A model generated the notes under the pieces. It saw only the letters and a program-made list of their open reading frames with translations. It made no database searches and was not told the DNA's origin. A stretch of 64,000 nucleotides of DNA from an uncultured Chitinophagaceae bacterium (GTDB lineage Bacteria; Bacteroidota; Bacteroidia; Chitinophagales; Chitinophagaceae). Below, piece after piece: positions 58,395 through 64,000 of this stretch. The DNA is taken from positions 310,001 to 374,000 of the forward strand of contig CALCII010000013.1 of the NCBI GenBank assembly GCA_937907395.1, given 5' to 3'. Every line of letters starts with the position of its first letter. The first letter of the stretch is position 1. A program made the translations under genes and the position numbers.

Positions 58395-60878
58395 TTAACG
58401 TTTATTAAGCTGTTCCTGCATTCGTTTAATACGGTCTTCCAGGCGCTCGGTAGACAGATTATTCCTGTTTAAACCATCGGCAATGATGGGGAAGGAGAGC
58501 GGGGTGAAACGGGTTGGTACTTTTATAATGATGTTGCTGTGCTGAATGCGGCTATACGCATCTCTTAATCTTACTTCTTCCATTTGCTGATCAAATACTT
58601 CCTGGTAAGACTGGCGCAATAAAACATTGTGCGCATCATATTCTGTAAATACATTGAACAGCAGACTGGCTGATGCCTGTAAATGCCTGGCTTTCTTTTT
58701 TTCGCCCGGAGCAGATTGTACTATCAGTCCGCCAATCACTGCAATATCCCTGAATTTTCTTCTGGCCATTTCAGTGGCATTCACACTTTTTTGCATATCA
58801 ACGCTCAACTGATCCAATGAGAATAAATCACTGGCGTTGGTGTCATCTACTGGTATGGGTTGATCGCACAACAACTCAAACCCATAATCATTCATAGCAA
58901 TAGAAAAAGTAAGCGGATATAATTTTCCAATGCGGTAGGCGAGTATGGCACTCATGGCTTCATGTACCTGCCTTCCTTCAAAGGGGTAAACCAGCAAGTG
59001 GTAGCCATCTTTGCTTTCATGATGTTCAATGAGTAATTCATTTTCTTTAGGGATATGCGATAATTCTTTCTGCAGATCAAACAATGATTTCAGGTGCACC
59101 AGTTCTGGTTCCGGTGAAGGGTTGTTGTTCATTGCGATCCCGTCAAATGTTTCTCTTAGCTTTCGTCCAAGGTTGGCCGTTAGGCTCATACGCCCGCCGT
59201 TCCAGCTGGGCACAATTGTTTTTTTGGATGTGGATTTACGGGTTAACACTGTCATATCCTTGATTTGCACCAGTTCCAGGTTGCGACCGGCCAGTGTAAA
59301 ACTATCACCGGGTTCTAATCTTGTGATGAACCATTCTTCAATCATGCCCACAAAACCACCATGCATCAGTTTTACTTTTAACATCGCATCACTTACAATG
59401 GTGCCTATGTTTAAGCGATGACGCATGGCAATTCTCCTGTTCGTGATCTTAAAAATGCCATCAATGATTTCTATTTTCTTATAATCATCGTATTGCTGCA
59501 ATGCCTTACCACCTGCGGTAATAAATTGCAACACTTCCTTCCATTCTTCTTCATTCATTTCCCGGAAGCAATAGGTATTTTTTACTTCTTTCCATATTTC
59601 ATCGGGTATGAACCCATCAGATACAGCAAGTGTATTTAAATATTGAATGAGTACATCAAAACAAAGCAGCATCGGTTGCTTGCTTTCGATCAGGTTTTCA
59701 TCAATCGCCTGTTTGAGTGCGGCTGCTTCCACCAACTCTAATGAATGTGTAGGGAGAAAATAGATTTTGCTAACAGCATCCGGACTATGGCCGCTTCTAC
59801 CGGCTCTTTGAAGAAATCGTGAAACACCTTTCGGAGAGCCCACCTGTATCACGGTTTCAACCGGACGAAAATCCACGCCCAGGTCCAGCGATGCCGTACA
59901 AACAACTGCTTTCAGTTTTGCTGTGTGTAAGGATTCTTCCACCCACAAGCGAAGTTCCTGTTCAATACTGCCATGATGCAATGCAATTGCCCCGGCTAAC
60001 TGTGGTGCATGGTTAAGCAATTCCTGGTACCATCGCTCACTCATGCCACGGGTGTTGATGAATACAAGTGTTGTTTTGCTTTCCTCAATAATCGGCACAA
60101 TCTTATGGGCAAGCTTAATCCCAAGATGCCCTGCCCAAGGGTAGTTTTCAATTTCATCGGGTAATATGGCTTCCACAACAATTTGCTTTTTCATGTTGGC
60201 CTTTACAATCACGCCCTCTTTTTGCAATACAGAAAGCAGAACTTCTTTTGCTTCTTCCATATTTCCAATGGTAGCGCTGATACCCCAAATGCCACATTGT
60301 TTTTGTTGCGCTTTTTCAACAATAGGAACAATATGGCTTAAGGCCAGTTCCACCTGCACGCCTCTTTTGCTGCCCATTAATTCATGCCACTCATCAATGG
60401 CAATCAGTTGAAGTGTTTTGAAATGGTCGGTATAGTTTTTTTGTGCAAGCAACAAATGCAAACTTTCCGGTGTGATGATGAGTATCTCCGGCATTTGCTT
60501 TTTTTGTTTGGCTCTCTCTGCTGTACTGGTATCGCCATTTCGTATGCCAACTTTCCAGGGTATTTGCAGTTCCTGCAGCACTTCTTCCATAGCTCGTCCA
60601 ATATCTTTTGCCAATGCTCTTAATGGAGTGATCCATAAAAGTTGCAAACCATTATTGTTTTTTTTTTTGTAGGAGTCGGGATGCAGGTTGATAAACTGAA
60701 TCAATGAACCAATAAAAACAGAGTATGTTTTGCCGCATCCTGTGGGAGCATTCACAAGTCCGCTATTGCCACTAACTATTTCCTGCCAGGTTTCTTTCTG
60801 GAATGCAAAGGGGAACAATGATTTTGTTTCAAACCAATGTTGAATGATTTTATAGCCTGCAGTATCTGTTAGTTTCAT
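58395..60878 (-). CDS. Ligase-associated DEXH-box helicase (Lhr-like)
   Basis: 827 residues of the Lhr-type superfamily 2 helicase in bacterial DNA-ligase repair modules. Motif I A-P-T-G-C-G-K-T-Y, motif II I-D-E-W-H (a DEWH variant), motif III S-A-T-I-G, motif VI Q-R-A-G-R-S-G-H. A winged-helix and Lhr core domain fill the second half, with F-T-L-A-G-R-N-L-E-L. It is probably an ATP-driven 3'-5' DNA translocase that works with PdeM, which is encoded downstream. The DUF2256 gene lies 18 nt upstream. Confidence 0.93.
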   Translation of the reverse strand: MKLTDTAGYKIIQHWFETKSLFPFAFQKETWQEIVSGNSGLVNAPTGCGKTYSVFIGSLIQFINLHPDSYKKKNNNGLQLLWITPLRALAKDIGRAMEEVLQELQIPWKVGIRNGDTSTAERAKQKKQMPEILIITPESLHLLLAQKNYTDHFKTLQLIAIDEWHELMGSKRGVQVELALSHIVPIVEKAQQKQCGIWGISATIGNMEEAKEVLLSVLQKEGVIVKANMKKQIVVEAILPDEIENYPWAGHLGIKLAHKIVPIIEESKTTLVFINTRGMSERWYQELLNHAPQLAGAIALHHGSIEQELRLWVEESLHTAKLKAVVCTASLDLGVDFRPVETVIQVGSPKGVSRFLQRAGRSGHSPDAVSKIYFLPTHSLELVEAAALKQAIDENLIESKQPMLLCFDVLIQYLNTLAVSDGFIPDEIWKEVKNTYCFREMNEEEWKEVLQFITAGGKALQQYDDYKKIEIIDGIFKITNRRIAMRHRLNIGTIVSDAMLKVKLMHGGFVGMIEEWFITRLEPGDSFTLAGRNLELVQIKDMTVLTRKSTSKKTIVPSWNGGRMSLTANLGRKLRETFDGIAMNNNPSPEPELVHLKSLFDLQKELSHIPKENELLIEHHESKDGYHLLVYPFEGRQVHEAMSAILAYRIGKLYPLTFSIAMNDYGFELLCDQPIPVDDTNASDLFSLDQLSVDMQKSVNATEMARRKFRDIAVIGGLIVQSAPGEKKKARHLQASASLLFNVFTEYDAHNVLLRQSYQEVFDQQMEEVRLRDAYSRIQHSNIIIKVPTRFTPLSFPIIADGLNRNNLSTERLEDRIKRMQEQLNKR

Positions 60879-60896
60879 TCCCCGGGAAATTCAGTA

Positions 60897-61082
60897 TTAG
60901 AAGCGATGGCCGGAATCACCATTATTACCAACCGAATTTCGTGTATTTGGGCGGGAATTACGGCAACGGTCGCTGCAATATTTTACTTCGTTCCAAACCT
61001 TTTCCCATTTTTTGCGCCATGTAAACGGACGATTACAAACGATGCATTTTTTTTCAGGAAGATTTGGTTTCTTATGAGCCAT
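60897..61082 (-). CDS. DUF2256 zinc-ribbon protein
   Basis: 61 residues; the first 45 form the DUF2256 zinc ribbon with C-I-V-C-N-R-P-F-T-W-R-K-K-W and Y-C-S-D-R-C-R. The tail is Asn/Gly/Ser-rich and basic. Members are of unknown function and often lie next to photolyase/cryptochrome-type or DNA-repair genes. Here it is the first gene of a unit with the Lhr-like helicase (18-nt gap), which strengthens a repair link (inference). Confidence 0.85.
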   Translation of the reverse strand: MAHKKPNLPEKKCIVCNRPFTWRKKWEKVWNEVKYCSDRCRNSRPNTRNSVGNNGDSGHRF

Positions 61083-61121
61083 GTAAAAGAAACAAGATGG
61101 AATCGAAAATGTTGAATATGA

Positions 61122-62288
61122 TTAATTCATTCTTGAGACCAAACCGTTATTTCTGCGGAGGATGTAAATGCGTTTGTTTTCGTAATAATCTGCTTTCCCG
61201 GATGTTTTATTAAGCACCGGCCGGAAGTCATAATCGGTAAAAACTTTAAATGTTTTGTCGTTGAGGTTTTTCAACAGGTTGCTATTATGCTTTAATAGTA
61301 GATTGACAAAATACCAGGTTGTTTCAAAGCCTTTGTAAGCAAGATCTGAAGGCCTGCCAAATGTTTTATCTGAAAAGACTTTGGCAAAACTTACAGAAGA
61401 ACCAACTCCGGGATTAAAAAATGTAGTGCTATAGGTAATTGGCAATTCCTTCCATTCCGGATTGCTGATGCCTTTCATTGCTTCCCATGTGGGCATACCA
61501 ATCAGTTCAATCGGGTAATTTTTTAAAAGGTTATTGCTTGTGCCAATCAGTTGTACTCCAAATTTTTCATCCAACGAACCACAGATCACCAGGTTGTTCG
61601 TTGTACTGTCTAAGTAAGGTGTGAGAGTTTCAGGCTTAATTGAATCTGCTATGGTAATGGTTTTCCATTTCAACAGGGTCTTGCCCGAAGTTGTTTTATT
61701 GTAAGAATCGAAATAACTGTTGAGCCTGTCTTCCAGCACACCTTTTCTCCGTACGTAAATGATATTGGCTGTTGGATCTGTTTTAAAAATGTAATTGTAA
61801 ATCGCTTCGCAATGAACGGGGAGCGTGGAGTTGATGATGATGGTATATGGATTATTCGTAACTCCTCCGTCATTAGGAAATGTTGCAGAAATAAACGGGA
61901 TGTTTTTTTGAAAAGCAATGTCGGCCATTTGCTTGTAGTCAGCACCGGTAACAGCACCAATCATCATGTCAAGAGAATCAAAAATATTTTGTGCTTTCAG
62001 TTTGGCAACAGATTGTTGTACAGACCGTACATCAAACAGATAAACTTTGATTTTTTGGTCTACCATTAAAGAGTCAAATGCCATCATGGCGCCTTCAGCA
62101 AAATCAAGGCCCGGCAGTAAGTGGCGGGGCATCTGGTTGCTGAATTTATAAGTTGTTCCGTTGAAAGATGAGTCCAGGTAAAGATTGGCAAATACACCGA
62201 TCCTGTACGTCTTTCCTGTATCCGCTTCCTGTGCAAAGGAAACCTGGAACAGGCATACGAAGACAAGTAATGTCAGAATCTTTTTCAT
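61122..62288 (-). CDS. Periplasmic binding protein-like (type 1) protein
   Basis: 388 residues from ATG 62288; an in-frame start at 62312 would overlap guaA. Signal peptide (1-19, F-A-Q) and a Leu/Ile/Val-binding-type fold: Y-R-I-G-V-F-A, M-M-I-G-A-V-T-G-A-D-Y, I-P-F-I-S-A-T-F-P-N-D, Y-K-G-F-E-T-T-W-Y-F. In many Bacteroidota the gene next to guaA encodes this protein with LysM modules; no LysM is present here. No ABC permease partners are adjacent, so it may act in cell-envelope or lipoprotein sensing rather than transport. Confidence 0.78.
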   Translation of the reverse strand: MKKILTLLVFVCLFQVSFAQEADTGKTYRIGVFANLYLDSSFNGTTYKFSNQMPRHLLPGLDFAEGAMMAFDSLMVDQKIKVYLFDVRSVQQSVAKLKAQNIFDSLDMMIGAVTGADYKQMADIAFQKNIPFISATFPNDGGVTNNPYTIIINSTLPVHCEAIYNYIFKTDPTANIIYVRRKGVLEDRLNSYFDSYNKTTSGKTLLKWKTITIADSIKPETLTPYLDSTTNNLVICGSLDEKFGVQLIGTSNNLLKNYPIELIGMPTWEAMKGISNPEWKELPITYSTTFFNPGVGSSVSFAKVFSDKTFGRPSDLAYKGFETTWYFVNLLLKHNSNLLKNLNDKTFKVFTDYDFRPVLNKTSGKADYYENKRIYILRRNNGLVSRMN

Positions 62289-62302
62289 GTTCGTAAAGAT
62301 GT

Positions 62303-63838
62303 TTATTCCCATTCAATCGTTGCAGGAGGCTTGCTGCTGATGTCATAGACCACACGGTTAATGCCTCTTACTTTGTTGATGATTTCATTCGAAATATGTG
62401 CCATAAAATCATAAGGCAGACGTGCCCAGTCGGCCGTCATGCCGTCTACAGATGTTACGGCACGCAAGGCAAGTGTGTATTCATACGTACGTTCATCGCC
62501 CATTACACCCACGCTCTGTACCGGTAGCAGCATGGCGCCTGCCTGCCATACTTCATCATAGAGTTTATATTCTTTGAGCCCATTGATGAAAATGGCATCA
62601 GCTCTCTGCAAAAGGTCCACTTTTTCTGCTGTGATTTCACCTAAGATACGAATAGCCAAGCCTGGTCCGGGGAACGGATGGCGATTTAACAATTCATCAG
62701 GAATGCCGAGTTCTCTTCCCACTTTCCGCACTTCATCTTTAAATAAATAACGGAGTGGTTCCACCAATTCCAGTTTCATGGTGTCTGGTAATCCACCCAC
62801 ATTGTGATGTGATTTAATCGTAACGGAAGGCCCATGTACAGATACACTTTCAATCACATCGGGATAAATCGTTCCTTGTCCCAATAATTCGGCGCCTTCA
62901 ATTTTATGGGCTTCTCTATCGAATACTTCAATGAAAGTAGCACCAATTATTTTTCGTTTTTCTTCGGGGTTGGATTTGCCTGCCAGTTTAGTATAAAAAT
63001 GCTCACGGGCATCCACACCCGTAACATTCAAACCCAGCCGTTGATAAATATCCAGCACTTGTTGAAATTCATTCAGGCGTAGTACACCGTTATCAACAAA
63101 AATACCATGCAGGTTACTTCCCACTGCTTTATGAATGAGTGTTGCCGCAACTGTTGAATCAACACCGCCGCTCAATCCCATAATAACTTTGCGATTCCCG
63201 ATTTGTTGTTTCAATGCTGCTACTGTTTCCTGTACAAAAGAAGCAGGTGTCCAGTCGGCTTTGCATCCGCATATTTCAATTAAGAAATTGCGAATGATTT
63301 TCTTTCCTTCTGTGGAATGATATACTTCCGGATGAAATTGTAATCCATACAAAGGATGTATGGTTTTATTGTTACTTCTGAAACCGGCAACAGGGATCGA
63401 ATCGGTAACTGCAGTAATTTCAAAACCTTCCGGAATTTCAAGGATGCTGTCGCCATGGCTCATCCATACTTGCGATGCATCACTCAAATCATCGAAAAGG
63501 GTATCGCCCACTTTTTTATGCAGTGTGGCCCGGCCATATTCTCTTTTCTCACTTTTTTCAACTCTGCCGCCAAATTGTTTTGCTGTTAGCTGAGCACCAT
63601 AACAAATGCCTAACACCGGCAGTGACTTAGTCAGCAGTTCCACATCCACATGCGGGGCATTGGGATCATTTACTGAAAAAGGGCTTCCGGAAAGAATAAT
63701 CCCTTTCAGGTATTCATCTTTTACAATGGGTTTGTGAAATGGAACAATCTCACAATAAACATTGCATTCCCTTACTGCCCGGGCTATCAGTTGAGTGTAT
63801 TGCGATCCGAAATCGAGGATTAAAATCTTCTCTGTCAT
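62303..63838 (-). CDS. guaA: GMP synthase (glutamine-hydrolysing)
   Basis: Converts XMP to GMP using glutamine and ATP. 511 residues from ATG 63838; an upstream in-frame start at 63883 adds 15 residues unlike the family. N-terminal class I amidotransferase with the nucleophile Cys in L-G-I-C-Y-G-A-Q and H-P-E in L-Q-F-H-P-E, then the ATP-pyrophosphatase loop G-L-S-G-G-V-D-S-T and the C-terminal dimerisation domain (R-H-P-F-P-G-P-G-L, ending I-E-W-E). TACCTTCG (minus strand, 63846-63853) lies 7 nt before the start. Confidence 0.97.
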   Translation of the reverse strand: MTEKILILDFGSQYTQLIARAVRECNVYCEIVPFHKPIVKDEYLKGIILSGSPFSVNDPNAPHVDVELLTKSLPVLGICYGAQLTAKQFGGRVEKSEKREYGRATLHKKVGDTLFDDLSDASQVWMSHGDSILEIPEGFEITAVTDSIPVAGFRSNNKTIHPLYGLQFHPEVYHSTEGKKIIRNFLIEICGCKADWTPASFVQETVAALKQQIGNRKVIMGLSGGVDSTVAATLIHKAVGSNLHGIFVDNGVLRLNEFQQVLDIYQRLGLNVTGVDAREHFYTKLAGKSNPEEKRKIIGATFIEVFDREAHKIEGAELLGQGTIYPDVIESVSVHGPSVTIKSHHNVGGLPDTMKLELVEPLRYLFKDEVRKVGRELGIPDELLNRHPFPGPGLAIRILGEITAEKVDLLQRADAIFINGLKEYKLYDEVWQAGAMLLPVQSVGVMGDERTYEYTLALRAVTSVDGMTADWARLPYDFMAHISNEIINKVRGINRVVYDISSKPPATIEWE

Positions 63839-64000
63839 GGTGGAGCGAAGGTAACAAAAAGGGAGGAGGGGGCAGAGGCCCAAAACCCACAGCCCGTTAA
63901 AAAAACCTTTTCATTTATGACGGGTACTTATTATTTTTACACCGTTCCTGCTTTAACCACACTTTTTCGGGGAACTGTAACCAAACGCCTGTTTGCGGCG

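Noticed and set aside
63917..64000. Open reading frame starting at ATG 63917 and running off the right edge
   Set aside because: Only 28 codons are visible, without a recognisable motif or a clear -7 element; minus-strand frames are equally possible. The 162 nt after guaA hold a -7-like element for guaA and nothing else I can support.

Overview
The window looks like a chromosomal segment of a Bacteroidota bacterium, most likely Chitinophagaceae (inference). The support is Bacteroidota-type -7 elements (TAnnTTTG), no Shine-Dalgarno-like leaders, and lineage-typical families: a DUF5916 outer-membrane protein, an OmpA protein with TSP3 repeats, DUF6728, a clade II-type nos cluster, and a ligase-associated Lhr helicase with PdeM. 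I see no rRNA, tRNA, CRISPR array, prophage or classical insertion sequence. No gene-free stretch exceeds about 220 bases.

Layout. 1-4.1 kb: a sugar-degrading group (5'-truncated GH30, secreted EEP-family phosphatase/nuclease, GH3 beta-glucosidase). 4.2-12.4 kb: a large FAD/Fe-S D-2-hydroxyacid dehydrogenase-type protein, a membrane metal-dependent hydrolase, a nucleoside deaminase, a DUF1801 protein, a GH53 galactanase lipoprotein and two unknown proteins. 12.4-31.5 kb: a nitrogen-assimilation superoperon (leuA-leuB-ilvE-ilvD-dinB-like-ilvB-[four-helix-bundle gene]-ilvN-ilvC, then gltB-gltD, then amt-porin). It makes leucine, valine and isoleucine, transaminates with glutamate, regenerates glutamate through GOGAT and imports ammonium. 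leuCD and ilvA are not in the window. PEP carboxylase (ppc) faces this block tail to tail. 34.3-44.3 kb: a nitrous-oxide respiration island with a Crp/Fnr regulator, a 12-helix oxidase-like membrane protein, a lipoprotein cytochrome c, nosZ, a membrane-domain/NosL fusion, nosDFY, a cupin, a group III truncated globin, and a fasciclin lipoprotein divergent from a 58-residue DUF6728 protein. 44.3-64 kb: mostly housekeeping genes (lpxB, SulP transporter, short PolX, surE, CBS protein, tcdA, TatD, OmpA, S24-type repressor, DUF5916, HDAC-like deacetylase, PdeM, haem-binding protein, Lhr helicase, DUF2256, periplasmic binding protein, guaA).

Four signals deserve attention. (1) A four-helix-bundle (23S rRNA intervening-sequence family) gene sits between ilvB and ilvN, bounded by about 28-nt inverted repeats built on an AAAAGTC-type motif; it looks like an IVS cassette placed in an mRNA. 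(2) Upstream of leuA, an eight-codon leader peptide, M-R-A-A-V-L-I-S, overlaps the 5' arm of an intrinsic terminator, which is the architecture of branched-chain amino-acid attenuation. (3) The palindrome TTATGA-N6-TCATAA occurs upstream of the nos operon and between the fasciclin and DUF6728 genes. Its distance to the -7 element is identical for the nos and fasciclin promoters, suggesting a Crp/Fnr regulon. (4) A terminator hairpin at 53.67 kb has the next gene's start codon in its loop. Many genes have a -7 element 3-9 nt before the start codon, which suggests leaderless mRNAs.
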